A stretch of 64,000 nt of DNA, taken from the NCBI GenBank assembly GCA_023382975.1, contig JAHDXO010000017.1, positions 1 to 64,000 of the forward strand. The letters run 5' to 3'. Origin of the DNA: Pirellulaceae bacterium. GTDB lineage: Bacteria; Planctomycetota; Planctomycetia; Pirellulales; Pirellulaceae. This document shows positions 1 to 8,302 of the stretch, in pieces. The notes beneath the pieces are model-generated. The model made no database searches. It was not told the DNA's origin and saw only the letters and a program-made list of their open reading frames with translations. Within the stretch, counting starts at the first letter, position 1. Each line of letters starts with the position of its first letter. The position numbers and the translations under genes were made by a program.

Positions 1-30
1 ACCCGAAAACAAAAGTTGCGCAGTTCAGCG

Positions 31-60
31 TAGTTCATTGCGCTGTACTACTAGTATAAT
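31..60 (+). promoter_or_regulatory. possible promoter of glpD
   Basis: A perfect TATAAT lies at 55-60, just ahead of the first glpD ATG at 68. No good -35 match is seen 15-18 bases upstream (TTCATT or AGTTCA are the nearest). If the -10 is real, transcription would start close to 67, giving a nearly leaderless message. This is inference from one hexamer in otherwise GC-rich sequence. Confidence 0.3.
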
Positions 61-67
61 CATCCGC

Positions 68-1747
68 ATGGACGCGATGAAACAACCAGTGGTGATTCTC
101 GGAGCGGGCATCAACGGCGCGGCGCTGGCTCGCGAATTGGTATTGAGCCGCGTTCCCGTCGTGGTGGTCGACACCGCGGACATCGCGTACGGAACCACGG
201 CCTATTCGTCGCGGCTGATCCACGGCGGACTCCGCTACCTGGAATACGGCGACGCGGGACTGGTCCGCGAGTCGCTGGCCGAGCGGCGGCGGCTGTTGAA
301 CCTGGCGCCCCAGTTCGTGCAACCGCTGGAGATCCAGATCCCGGTCTCGCAGCGCGGCGGCGGATGGGTCTCGGCCGTCACTCGCTTCGTGGGCATGCGG
401 TCCGATGCCGCCGCCCAGCGGGGGTTGTGGCTGATCCGTAGCGGTCTGTGCATGTACGATCTGCTGGCCCGCGACCGGCAATTGCCGTCGCACCGTGTTT
501 TTCCAGCCGGTTCGCCACAGGCCGTGCCGGTCGATCCCGCTCACTACCATTGGCTGGCCAGCTATTGGGATGCCCAGATGGCCTATCCCGAGCGGTTTGT
601 GGTCGCGTTGCTGGAAGACGCCCAAGCCGTGGCGAACCAGGAAGGCATCGAGTTCTCGCTGTACACGTACCACCGCGCCCAGCGCGACGATACGCGGCTG
701 ATCATCCGCCCGGTCGATTCCCGCGGCGAGACGGGCGAGACGGTTCGTACGATCGAGCCCGCCGCGGTCGTCAACGCTACCGGCGCTTGGGTCGATCACG
801 CGCTGCGCCACTTGGACATCACCGCGCCTCGCAAGATCGGGGGCACCAAGGGAACTCATTTTCTGACATACGAACCGGCGTTGACCGAGGCGCTCGGCGG
901 TCGAGGCTTGTACGCGCAGGCCAGCGACGGGCGTCCCGTGTTCGTCCTGCCGCTGGGCGCGGGCGTCCTGGTCGGTACGACCGACACCGCCTACGACGGC
1001 GATCCCGGTCAGGCGGTGGCCACCGAGGCCGAACTCGAATACCTGCTCGATCTGGTCCGCCAACTGCTGCCGCAAGCTCCGTTGTCGCGCGGCGACATCC
1101 ACCTGCACTACGCCGGCGTGCGGCCCCTGCCCTACTCGGGCGACAAGAAGCCCGGCGCCATCTCGCGGCGGCACTGGCTGGAGAGGCACCTGGGCGGTTC
1201 GCTGCCGCTGTATTCCATCATCGGCGGGAAGCTCACCACGTGCCGGTCGCTGGCGGAAGACGCCGCCCGCCAAATGCTGAAGGATCTCGGGCGCCAGCCG
1301 CTGACGGACTCGCGAAACCGGGTCGTACCCGGCGGCGAAGACTACCCCGCCGATCGCGAGGCGCTCGACCGGCAGCACCAGCAACTGGCCGACCGATACT
1401 CGCTGCCGCTGTCCAGCATCACCGCGGTGTGGTCCTTACTGGGCAGTCGCACCGACAGCGTGCTCGAAGCGACCGCCGCCCGCGGCGGCGATCTGCTGCC
1501 CGACACCGATCTGCCGCGGGCCGTTGCGAGTTGGATCATCGACCACCAGTGGGTCCGCCGCCTGGACGATCTGGTCGAACGCCGTTTGATGTTGCTGTAC
1601 GAACCGCGGCTGTCGAATACCTGCCTGGAACACTTGGCCCAACTGCTGGCCGACGCGGGCAAACTCCCGCCGTCCGAAATCGCTGGTTCCGTCGCCGCCA
1701 CCACCAACCGCCTGAAAAACCACTTCGGCAAACGTGTGCAGCCGTAA
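68..1747 (+). CDS. glpD: FAD-dependent glycerol-3-phosphate dehydrogenase
   Basis: Oxidises sn-glycerol-3-phosphate to dihydroxyacetone phosphate with FAD and passes electrons to quinone at the inner membrane face. The dinucleotide fold begins almost at the N-terminus with GAGINGAALARE. The family motif HGGLRYLE follows about 50 residues later, and a second FAD-contact region GVRPLP lies mid-protein. The C-terminal 150 residues match the helical DAO_C domain. Length is about 559 residues, normal for GlpD. ATG 68 and ATG 77 are both possible starts; neither has a strong Shine-Dalgarno, and an earlier in-frame ATG at 38 would precede the putative -10. The gene stands alone: the next gene converges on it after a repeat-bearing gap. 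The enzyme family is secure, the exact start is not. Confidence 0.9.
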   Translation: MDAMKQPVVILGAGINGAALARELVLSRVPVVVVDTADIAYGTTAYSSRLIHGGLRYLEYGDAGLVRESLAERRRLLNLAPQFVQPLEIQIPVSQRGGGWVSAVTRFVGMRSDAAAQRGLWLIRSGLCMYDLLARDRQLPSHRVFPAGSPQAVPVDPAHYHWLASYWDAQMAYPERFVVALLEDAQAVANQEGIEFSLYTYHRAQRDDTRLIIRPVDSRGETGETVRTIEPAAVVNATGAWVDHALRHLDITAPRKIGGTKGTHFLTYEPALTEALGGRGLYAQASDGRPVFVLPLGAGVLVGTTDTAYDGDPGQAVATEAELEYLLDLVRQLLPQAPLSRGDIHLHYAGVRPLPYSGDKKPGAISRRHWLERHLGGSLPLYSIIGGKLTTCRSLAEDAARQMLKDLGRQPLTDSRNRVVPGGEDYPADREALDRQHQQLADRYSLPLSSITAVWSLLGSRTDSVLEATAARGGDLLPDTDLPRAVASWIIDHQWVRRLDDLVERRLMLLYEPRLSNTCLEHLAQLLADAGKLPPSEIAGSVAATTNRLKNHFGKRVQP

Positions 1748-1940
1748 CCGAGCCGGTCACTCCGCGACGAAGCAACGCGGACACGCTAAAGGGTGAATTC
1801 CAGCAGCGGCAGCGTACACCAGCGGAGGAGGCCGAAAGTTCTCGCAGCAGATGGCGCCCCCGGCGAGCGGCGCGGCGTCAGCCCGCTGGTGATGCCCGCA
1901 AAATACCGGTGGGCTAACGCCACACCGCTCGCTGATGCCC

Positions 1941-1975
1941 ACTGACAACTGACCACTGACAACTGACCACTGACC
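1941..1975. repeat. 14-bp tandem repeat, 2.5 copies
   Basis: The unit ACTGACAACTGACC occurs at 1941-1954 and 1955-1968 and is followed by the half unit ACTGACC. It sits in the gap between the convergent glpD and hydrolase genes. Just upstream (about 1904-1929) is an imperfect palindrome built on CGGTGGGCTAACGCCACACCG. Nothing in this 234-base gap looks coding. Confidence 0.75.
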
Positions 1976-1981
1976 ACCGCC

Positions 1982-2986
1982 TCACCTGCCGCTTGCCGTT
2001 TGAAATTGCCAGCGATCGTCCTTTTCAAGGACGTTGCGCGGGCCGGTTCCGTGCAACCAGGCGCGAGCGGCTGGATCGTCCTTCAGATGAGCGTCCCAGA
2101 ATGCCGTGGACAGGGCGAGGATCGCGCGATGGTGATTCGGGTTGGGGCGCTCGCGGTCACCGGGCAAGCGGCGGTCGGTGAACGCCGAATGTTCGGCGTT
2201 GTGCAGCACCAACTCGTAACGGTCGATCGTATCCGGCAGGTGGGGATAGACGTTCAGCCGGGACTGCAGGTCGGCATCACCGATCAGCGCGACGTCCTTC
2301 GTCCCGGTCATCAGCATCCAAGGGATCTTGACGGAGCCGAAGGCGGTGGCCGGGTCGCCGCGGCGCGGGCTGCTGGGACTGAAGGCCACGGCCGCCTTGA
2401 TCCGCGGTTCGGTCAGTCGCGGCCCGACCAGCGGCGCCGCTTGGCCGCTGACCGCCTGAGTCGTCTGGGCGCCGAACGAATGGCCCGACATGCCCACCCG
2501 GTTCAGATCCAGACGGCCGACCAACGCGTGATCGGCCTGCCGGTTCCAGACGTCCAGTCGATCGAGCACGGCCTTGACGTCCTGGAGGCGCAGCAGGTAA
2601 TTCTCGGCCGACGCGGCCCGGTTCATCGCCGCCATCCGCCTCAACAGCGGCTCGTCCTTCCACACCGAATCGTCGCTTCCCGGATGCTGCAGAAACACGG
2701 CGGCGTATCCGCGCGCCGACCAGTGCTTGCCGAGATAGACGCAACCGTCGCGCGTGCCGCCCAGTCCGTGGCTGAACAGCACCACCGGCGCGGGGCCGTC
2801 CGCGGCGGGCAGATAGACCAACAGCGGGATCTCGCGGTTTCGCGACTCGTCCCGCACCGTCAATTCCACCGTCTTGCCGTCCGAGCCCGGCGGCAGATGC
2901 AACGGATCGTAGTCCGCCGCGGCGAACGGGGCGATCAACAGGCACAGTCCAAACGAGCGAATCACTGCGGAGGCGTGCAGTGTCAT
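1982..2986 (-). CDS. exported alpha/beta hydrolase (dienelactone hydrolase / PAF-acetylhydrolase-like)
   Basis: A secreted serine hydrolase of unknown substrate. The N-terminus has a signal peptide with a hydrophobic run (CLLIAPFAAA) ending near residue 24. The fold shows an oxyanion-type FSHGLGG, the nucleophile elbow GHSFG, a likely acid in TGTKD and the catalytic His in AEHSAF, in the order expected of alpha/beta hydrolases. Length is 334 residues. The start at 2986 is supported by AAGGAGA six bases upstream and by an ATGA overlap with the stop of the upstream dmeF-like gene, so the two are probably translated from one message. Related planctomycete proteins are annotated as predicted dienelactone hydrolases. 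Why it is coupled to a metal exporter is unclear. Confidence 0.8.
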   Translation of the reverse strand: MTLHASAVIRSFGLCLLIAPFAAADYDPLHLPPGSDGKTVELTVRDESRNREIPLLVYLPAADGPAPVVLFSHGLGGTRDGCVYLGKHWSARGYAAVFLQHPGSDDSVWKDEPLLRRMAAMNRAASAENYLLRLQDVKAVLDRLDVWNRQADHALVGRLDLNRVGMSGHSFGAQTTQAVSGQAAPLVGPRLTEPRIKAAVAFSPSSPRRGDPATAFGSVKIPWMLMTGTKDVALIGDADLQSRLNVYPHLPDTIDRYELVLHNAEHSAFTDRRLPGDRERPNPNHHRAILALSTAFWDAHLKDDPAARAWLHGTGPRNVLEKDDRWQFQTASGR

Positions 2987-3975
2987 GCTTTCTCCTTGAT
3001 GGTCCGTTGGTGAATCTCGACGGAGATGTGGGCTAGTCCGAGGTGGTCGGGCAGCCGTGCTTTGTACTGGTCCGGCGTGGACGGGGCGCGGGCAACTACG
3101 GTGATCACCGCCGCATACAGGTTCGGGCCAATGGACCAGAGGTGCAGATCGGCGATTCGGCTGTCCCCGTCGCTTTCGATGCTGGCCCGGATCTGCTCGC
3201 GGATGTCGGCCGGTCCCTGTCGGTCGAGCAGAATGGCGCTGGTCGAACGCAGCAGGCCCAGCGACCAGCGGGCCACCAACACGGCGCCAATCACGCCCAT
3301 GGCGGGATCCATCCAAACGTACCCGAAATACTTGGCGGCCAGCAGGGCGATGATCGCCAACACAGATGTCAGCGCGTCGGCCAGCACGTGCAAGTAGGCC
3401 GAACGAAGATTGTGGTCATGATGATGGCCATGTTCGTGCTCGTGATGGTGATGATGTCCGTGCTTGTGTTCGTGATGGTGCTCGTGATGGTGATGATGCC
3501 CGTGCCCGTGATGATCCTCCTTCACTCCGAGAATGAAGACGCTGATTCCGTTGACGATCAATCCAACGACCGCGACCAGGATCGCCTGGTCGAATACGAT
3601 CTCGACCGGATCGATCAGCCGGTGGAAGCTCTCCCACGCCATCAACAGAGCAAACACGGCTAGGAGCACAGCGCCGCTGAAGCCGCCGAGCGCGTTGACT
3701 TTGCCGGTTCCGAAACTGTACTCGGTGTCGAGGGCGTGCCGCCGCGCGTAGACGTAGGCGAACGCATTGATACTGAGCGCCGCCGCATGGGAAGCCATGT
3801 GCAGGCCGTCCGCCAGCAGGGCCATCGAGCCGAACAGCAGGCCCGCCGCCAACTCGACGACCATCATCGCGGCGGTGATCGCAATCACAATCAGCGTGCG
3901 CAGTTCCCCGGGCCGTTTGCGGTCCTGACCGAACGTATGACTGTGTTGCCAATCCTGGACGTCGTCGCTGGACAT
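2983..3975 (-). CDS. dmeF: CDF family Co(II)/Ni(II) efflux transporter, DmeF type
   Basis: A cation diffusion facilitator that exports divalent metal from the cytoplasm. The N-terminus carries the DmeF signature HTFGQD before TM1; the membrane part has LLADGLHMASHAAAL (the HxxxH variant typical of DmeF rather than HxxxD) and FGTGKVNALGGF. A cytoplasmic loop between TM4 and TM5 has 24 His in about 35 residues (DNA 3415-3520). It is followed by HVLADALTSVLAI, the second metal-site helix, and a C-terminal domain of about 80 residues. Length is 330 residues. An upstream in-frame ATG at 4041 would add 22 residues with no family support. No strong Shine-Dalgarno is visible. The stop overlaps the hydrolase start by ATGA. 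Metal specificity is inferred from family resemblance. Confidence 0.87.
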   Translation of the reverse strand: MSSDDVQDWQHSHTFGQDRKRPGELRTLIVIAITAAMMVVELAAGLLFGSMALLADGLHMASHAAALSINAFAYVYARRHALDTEYSFGTGKVNALGGFSGAVLLAVFALLMAWESFHRLIDPVEIVFDQAILVAVVGLIVNGISVFILGVKEDHHGHGHHHHHEHHHEHKHGHHHHHEHEHGHHHDHNLRSAYLHVLADALTSVLAIIALLAAKYFGYVWMDPAMGVIGAVLVARWSLGLLRSTSAILLDRQGPADIREQIRASIESDGDSRIADLHLWSIGPNLYAAVITVVARAPSTPDQYKARLPDHLGLAHISVEIHQRTIKEKA

Positions 3976-4161
3976 CGGGTCATCACTCGCCGGTGAACTC
4001 GTGGATTCGGATCTTGGGAAAAGCGAACGCCGCGACTGCATCCGGGCGACGGGGATGGTCGTGGGTCGAACGACGAGCGTGATTCTAGCAGGTTCCGTCC
4101 CGATGGCAACGAAGGGCGGCCTAGCAGCAAGCCGCTGAACTAATGCGCGCACGGTGCGCCC

Positions 4162-4204
4162 ATCGCATGCCCATGATCTGGTAGACTTAGGCCCAGCATG
4201 CGAT
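4162..4204. repeat. 9-bp inverted repeat upstream of the nucleotidyltransferase-like gene
   Basis: ATCGCATGC at 4162-4170 is repeated inverted as GCATGCGAT at 4196-4204 with a 25-base spacer, ending 29 bases before the ATG at 4234. It lies in the divergent promoter region shared with the dmeF-like gene, so an operator is possible. Chance cannot be excluded. Confidence 0.3.
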
Positions 4205-4233
4205 TGAATTGATTTCGGAAGCGAGGTTTTGAC

Positions 4234-4959
4234 ATGGACACCCACTCCAATGCAATCGAGCGGCTGGCTTCGCCCGTTCGTGCCGCAGTCTTGGAATACG
4301 TTCAGCATTGGCAGTCGCTGGCGGGCGGTTCGGTGCGGGCGATCGCGTTCTTCGGCGGGGTGCTGACGCCGCAATTCGACAAGCGACGGCACTTGGCAGA
4401 GAATGTGGTGGTGCTTTCCGGTATGGATCTGGGCCTGCTCCGCCGCTTGGCCGCGACGGGAAAGCGGTTCGGCAGGCGAGGGATCGCGGCGCCGATCGTG
4501 ATGACGCCGGAGTTCATCCGCGATTCGCTCGACACGTTTCCGCTGGAATTGATCGAGATCCAGCAGCAGCACGCGCTGTTGGCGGGCGAGGATTTCTTCG
4601 CCGAACTGCGGTTCGAAGCGGAGCATGTGCGACTGCAATGCGAACGGGAGCTGAAGACGTTGCTGATCGGCATGCGGCAAGGATTGCTGGCCGCGGCCGG
4701 ACGCGAGAGACAATTGCAGCCCTTGGGGCAGACAGCGGTCGAGGGCCTGCTGCGCACCCTTCGAGGCCTGTTGTGGCTGAAGGGCCAACGCGAACCGGCG
4801 AGTCCGGACGACCTGATCGGCGGCGTCGAGCGATTGTTGGATCGGGAGTTGGCGGCGGTGCGGTCCGTCCTGCATGGAACCGGCGACAAAGGCTGGAACC
4901 AATTCGCTGCCCTGTACGAAGACCTGGAGATTCTGAGAAAGAGAGCCGATGCGTGTTAG
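4234..4959 (+). CDS. degenerate nucleotidyltransferase-fold protein with helical C-terminal domain
   Basis: The 241-residue protein resembles MNT-type nucleotidyltransferase proteins often found beside TPM-domain genes. The N-terminal half has the strand-turn AIAFFGGVLTP where active enzymes have a GS pair. The following D-x-D metal motif is not recognisable (LAENVVVL), so catalysis is doubtful. The C-terminal half (about residues 115-240) is helical and charged, like a HEPN-type partner domain. The ATG at 4234 follows AGCGAGG. Its last 11 bases overlap the start of the TPM-domain gene, indicating translational coupling. I infer a regulatory or structural role in the same process as the TPM protein; the specific function is unknown. 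Confidence 0.6.
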   Translation: MDTHSNAIERLASPVRAAVLEYVQHWQSLAGGSVRAIAFFGGVLTPQFDKRRHLAENVVVLSGMDLGLLRRLAATGKRFGRRGIAAPIVMTPEFIRDSLDTFPLELIEIQQQHALLAGEDFFAELRFEAEHVRLQCERELKTLLIGMRQGLLAAAGRERQLQPLGQTAVEGLLRTLRGLLWLKGQREPASPDDLIGGVERLLDRELAAVRSVLHGTGDKGWNQFAALYEDLEILRKRADAC

Positions 4960-5710
4960 GACGAGATGTCGGACGGTGACGGCCGGATTGCTGCTGGCGA
5001 TCGCTTCGGCGAGCGCGGCGGCCGAAGTGACGGTGCCCGACGACGGAAAATTTGTGATCGATCGCGCGGGGTTGCTCGAACCGGCGGTCAAGCAGAAGCT
5101 GGAAACCTGGCTTGGCGAGCTGCAGCAGAAGACCACCGCCCAGGTCAAGCTGCTGACCGTTCCAACCACCGGCGGCGAAGACGTTTTCGGCTTTGGGCAG
5201 CGTCACGCAGAACTGTGGAAGTTGGGCCAGCAGGGCAAAGACAATGGCGCGTTGATTGTCTTGGCGCTCCAGGAGCGAGAGGTCCGCATCTTCACGGGCT
5301 ACGGACTCGAGGGCACGCTCCCCGACAGTTGGTGCGGTTCTGCCAGCCGCGAAGTGGCGGGCAAGTATTTCAAGCAGGGGCAGTACTCGAGCGGCCTGGA
5401 CGAGTTGGTGACGATGGTCGTCAACCGGATCGCCGACGACGCGGGCGTGGCGATTCAGGGCGTGCCGAAGCGGCAGCCGGCCCCCGGCGGAAACGCAGGA
5501 GGCGAGTGGTTCTTCATTGTCTTCATCATTGTCATCGTGGTGCTGAACTTGATACAGAACAGCAGACGGGGCAGGCGGCATTGGAGCCGCGGACTGGTCG
5601 GCGGCAGTTCCTTCGGCGGCAGTTCGTTTGGTGGCCGTTCGTTCGGCAGCGGAGGATCGTTCGGTGGAGGCGGTCGGTTCGGCGGCGGGGGAGGCGGAGC
5701 CCGCTGGTAA
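4949..5710 (+). CDS. TPM-domain protein (YgcG-like) with Gly/Ser/Phe tail
   Basis: An exported, membrane-anchored protein of 253 residues. A signal peptide (GLLLAIASASAAAE) is followed by a TPM domain at about residues 30-160 containing FVIDRAGLL, a DNGALIVLAL strand and VRIFTGYGLEG. A single transmembrane helix (WFFIVFIIVIVVLNLI, about residues 184-200) precedes a low-complexity tail of GGSSFGG/GSFGGGG repeats ending GGARW, the usual YgcG-type tail. TPM domains have been linked to photosystem assembly in plants and to acid phosphatase-like activity, but the bacterial role is not settled. It overlaps the preceding nucleotidyltransferase-like gene by 11 bases, a pairing seen in many bacteria. 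Confidence 0.8.
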   Translation: MRVRTRCRTVTAGLLLAIASASAAAEVTVPDDGKFVIDRAGLLEPAVKQKLETWLGELQQKTTAQVKLLTVPTTGGEDVFGFGQRHAELWKLGQQGKDNGALIVLALQEREVRIFTGYGLEGTLPDSWCGSASREVAGKYFKQGQYSSGLDELVTMVVNRIADDAGVAIQGVPKRQPAPGGNAGGEWFFIVFIIVIVVLNLIQNSRRGRRHWSRGLVGGSSFGGSSFGGRSFGSGGSFGGGGRFGGGGGGARW

Positions 5711-6188
5711 GTTGGACGAAACGAATTGACGGGTCGTTCTTTTGACCTACGTTTGATTGCGTCTTCTCGCCGAGACAGAAAAACCGACCCCACGCAACGG
5801 AATTGCCTTCCGCCAAGCCGAGTGGGATCGGCCTCGCGATCTTGCCGGCCTGACGGGATGTTGATGTTGCTCGCTTTGCTATTGCTCCTGAGTTCCGTCA
5901 GGCCGGTCCTTTCTTCTCTGCTCCGATTCGAGGCGATTTGCGAAGGATGGCAGCAGGCATCGGCCGACTGTCGGCGAGTCCGGCTCAATCCCGCGGAACG
6001 CTTGGCCCCGGTTCCATTTTTTCCCGGGTCCGCCGCCACTTGATTGACAGCGCTCGGCCGATCCCGATAGAATCCCCGTGACAGCAAACCTGAAACCTGG
6101 CGCGGTCCGATCGATCGACAGTGGCGATTTTGTGGGTTCGGCTGGCTGGGGTGCAAATGGAGCCATTCAGTAAACCGGGAGAGATTGC
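5711..6188. other. 478-base intergenic region with a 12-bp inverted repeat
   Basis: No gene is supported here. CCGGCCTGACGG at 5845-5856 pairs perfectly with CCGTCAGGCCGG at 5895-5906 across a 38-base spacer, with further G-U/A-U pairs possible inside. There is no U-run, so it is not a standard terminator; a structured leader or small RNA is possible. The last 100 bases should contain the trxA promoter, but no confident -35/-10 was found. Confidence 0.4.
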
Positions 6189-6515
6189 ATGAGTGCCAAT
6201 GTATCCGTATTCACCGACGAAACGTTTGACACCGAGGTCAAGAAGGCCGCCGAACCCGTGCTGGTCGACTTCTGGGCTCCCTGGTGCGGTCCATGCCGCC
6301 AAATAACCCCCCTGATCGAGGAACTGGCCAGCGAGAACCTGGGTGCCGTGAAAGTGGGAAAGGTCAACATCGACGAGAATCCGCGATGCACCCAGGAGTA
6401 TGGAATTACCAGCATTCCGACTCTTTTGGTGTTCAAGGACGGTGAAGTCGCCAGCCGCTTCGTCGGGGCGCAGCCGAAAAGCCGTCTGCAGGAAGCCCTG
6501 GAAGCTGCCAAGTAG
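6189..6515 (+). CDS. trxA: thioredoxin
   Basis: A small cytoplasmic disulfide reductase that supplies electrons to ribonucleotide reductase, methionine sulfoxide reductase and peroxidases. The 108-residue protein is a complete single thioredoxin fold with the active site W32-C-G-P-C36, the buried Asp in LVDFWAP, and the cis-proline loop SIPTLLVF. The ATG at 6189 follows GGGAGAG with good spacing. It is preceded by a long non-coding gap and appears monocistronic; the photolyase downstream is 257 bases away, with palindromes between. Nothing unusual is seen. Confidence 0.96.
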   Translation: MSANVSVFTDETFDTEVKKAAEPVLVDFWAPWCGPCRQITPLIEELASENLGAVKVGKVNIDENPRCTQEYGITSIPTLLVFKDGEVASRFVGAQPKSRLQEALEAAK

Positions 6516-6585
6516 CTTGATCCCACCGGTACCCGATCACGGTCCTAGAGATCGGGAAGCAACGGGCTTGATCGTATCCCTATCG

Positions 6586-6605
6586 CCGAATTCGCGGGAA
6601 TTCGG
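6586..6605. repeat. dispersed palindrome, CCGAATTC type
   Basis: CCGAATTC (6586-6593) and GAATTCGG (6598-6605) form an 8-bp hairpin with a GCGG loop. A near-identical palindrome occurs at 27202-27221, suggesting a small dispersed element. It lies between trxA and the photolyase gene. Confidence 0.55.
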
Positions 6606-6683
6606 ATGGCAACGGCGGAGCCTGAAGTTTCACCACTTGGGCTCGGCCACGAGCCTCGACGGCATTCCACACGCTTACGATCC

Positions 6684-6706
6684 GGGCCGGAAGCGACGTC
6701 CGGCCC
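6684..6706. repeat. 8-bp GC-rich hairpin between trxA and photolyase
   Basis: GGGCCGGA (6684-6691) and TCCGGCCC (6699-6706) can form a strong hairpin with a seven-base loop. No T-run follows, so it is at best a Rho-type or roadblock structure. It is 66 bases upstream of the photolyase ATG. Confidence 0.4.
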
Positions 6707-6772
6707 AGCTTCCCGCTCGTCTAGTATCCTCAAGGCATAGCGGCACTTCTCAGCGGTCCTTTGAGGCGAAAC

Positions 6773-8245
6773 ATGGTCTTCGTTCCCGATCTGCGGGTTC
6801 GTTCAGTCGGCTCCACCAGCGATTTCCGATCCGACGGCGATTACGTGTTGTATTGGATGACGGCCAATCGCCGCACCGGCTGGAATTTTTCGCTCCAGCG
6901 AGCGGCTGATTGGGCACAGGACTTGAAAAGGCCGCTGGTGGTCTTCGAGCCGTTGCGCTGCGGATACCGCTGGGCCAGTGATCGGCTGCATCACTTTGTC
7001 ATCCAAGGGATGGCGGACAACCAGCGGCGATTGCAGCAGTCGGGCGTATTCTACTATCCATACCTGGAACCGAAGGCGGGAGACGGCTCCGGGTTGCTTC
7101 GCGAGTTGGCCGCGCGGGCCTGCGTCGTCATCGGCGACGATTTTCCATGCTTCTTTCTGCCGCGAATGGTCGAGGCCGCCGCCCTTCAGATACCGGTTCG
7201 CTTCGAATTGGTCGACAGCAACGGACTGTTGCCCATGCGGGCGGCCAACCGCGTTTTCGCGCGGGCGTTCGATTTCCGCCGCTTCCTGCAGCGGGAACTG
7301 TGCTCGCACCTGGATCAAGCTCCCGAGCCCGATCCGTTGCACAACCGGCGTCTGCCGCCGTTGCGCGAGTTGCCGCCCACGATCATGCTACGCTGGCGAC
7401 CGGCCAATCCACAGCAAATGCTGGACGATCCTTCGAGCCTCGCGGAGCTGGCGATCGATCACACCGTCGGGCCGACGGAGACCCCCGGCGGGCCCATCGC
7501 GGCGGGCCAAGCGTTGCAGCGATTCCTGGACGATCGGATCGAACGGTATGCCGGGCAGCGGAACGAGCCGGAGGTCGAGGCAGCCAGCGGGCTATCGCCC
7601 TACCTGCACTTTGGGCACATCTCCGCGCACCAGGTCTTCGCCGAAACGATGCATCGCGAGGGATGGACGCCCGACCGGATCGCCGCCAAGGCCAACGGCA
7701 GCTCGGAGGGTTGGTGGGGGGCCAGCGAGAATGTCGAGTCGTTCCTGGACGAACTGATCACGTGGCGGGAAGTCGGCTACAACATGTGCTGGCAGCGAGA
7801 CGACTACGACCGCTACGAATCGCTGCCGGAGTGGGCGCAAACCACGTTGGCCGAGCACGCCGGCGACCGCCGGACGCACGTCTACCGGTTGGCCCAGTTC
7901 GAAGCGGCACAGACCCACGATCCTCTTTGGAATGCGGCCCAGCGGCAGTTGGTTCGCGAGGGTCGGATTCACAACTATCTGCGGATGCTGTGGGGCAAGA
8001 AGGTGCTCGAGTGGTCGGCAAGCCCGCGCGAGGCGTTGGCGACGCTGATCGAACTGAACAACAAGTACGCCCTGGACGGCCGCAATCCGAATTCCTACAG
8101 CGGCATCTTCTGGGTACTGGGGCGCTACGACCGCGCCTGGGGGCCCGAACGGTCGGTGTTCGGCAAGATCCGTTACATGACGTCCGAAAACACGGCCCGC
8201 AAAGTGCGAGTCAAGGACTACATTCGCCGGCACAGCGAGACCTAG
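6773..8245 (+). CDS. class II CPD photolyase
   Basis: Repairs cyclobutane pyrimidine dimers in DNA using light and FADH-. Class II features seen along the 490 residues: LSPYLHFGHIS, DELITWREVGYNMC, DPLWNAAQ, GRIHNYLRMLWGKKVLEW, then LDGRNPNSYSG and FGKIRYM near the C-terminus. The N-terminal Rossmann-like half begins YVLYWMTANRR and is normal for the family. I chose ATG 6773, with GAGG six bases ahead; a TTG at 6761 would add four residues and overlap that site. It converges with the SGNH-TPR gene, the stops being 58 bases apart. Light repair suits an organism exposed in surface water, but that is inference. Confidence 0.92.
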   Translation: MVFVPDLRVRSVGSTSDFRSDGDYVLYWMTANRRTGWNFSLQRAADWAQDLKRPLVVFEPLRCGYRWASDRLHHFVIQGMADNQRRLQQSGVFYYPYLEPKAGDGSGLLRELAARACVVIGDDFPCFFLPRMVEAAALQIPVRFELVDSNGLLPMRAANRVFARAFDFRRFLQRELCSHLDQAPEPDPLHNRRLPPLRELPPTIMLRWRPANPQQMLDDPSSLAELAIDHTVGPTETPGGPIAAGQALQRFLDDRIERYAGQRNEPEVEAASGLSPYLHFGHISAHQVFAETMHREGWTPDRIAAKANGSSEGWWGASENVESFLDELITWREVGYNMCWQRDDYDRYESLPEWAQTTLAEHAGDRRTHVYRLAQFEAAQTHDPLWNAAQRQLVREGRIHNYLRMLWGKKVLEWSASPREALATLIELNNKYALDGRNPNSYSGIFWVLGRYDRAWGPERSVFGKIRYMTSENTARKVRVKDYIRRHSET

Positions 8246-8302
8246 AAGTCTGACGATCGATTGCGAGCGAGACTCGCCGCAGCGCACCTCCAGCGCCGCG
8301 GG

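Noticed and set aside
35..1384. Minus-strand open frame opposite glpD
   Set aside because: Composition is typical of an antisense shadow, and the plus strand has a complete, recognisable enzyme.
1941..1975. CRISPR-like repeat array
   Set aside because: Repeats are 14 bases, directly adjacent with no spacers, and no cas genes are in the window.
2987..3316. N-terminal extension of the exported hydrolase over the metal exporter gene
   Set aside because: The signal peptide and Shine-Dalgarno place the start at 2986; upstream codons are an out-of-frame reading of the dmeF-like gene.
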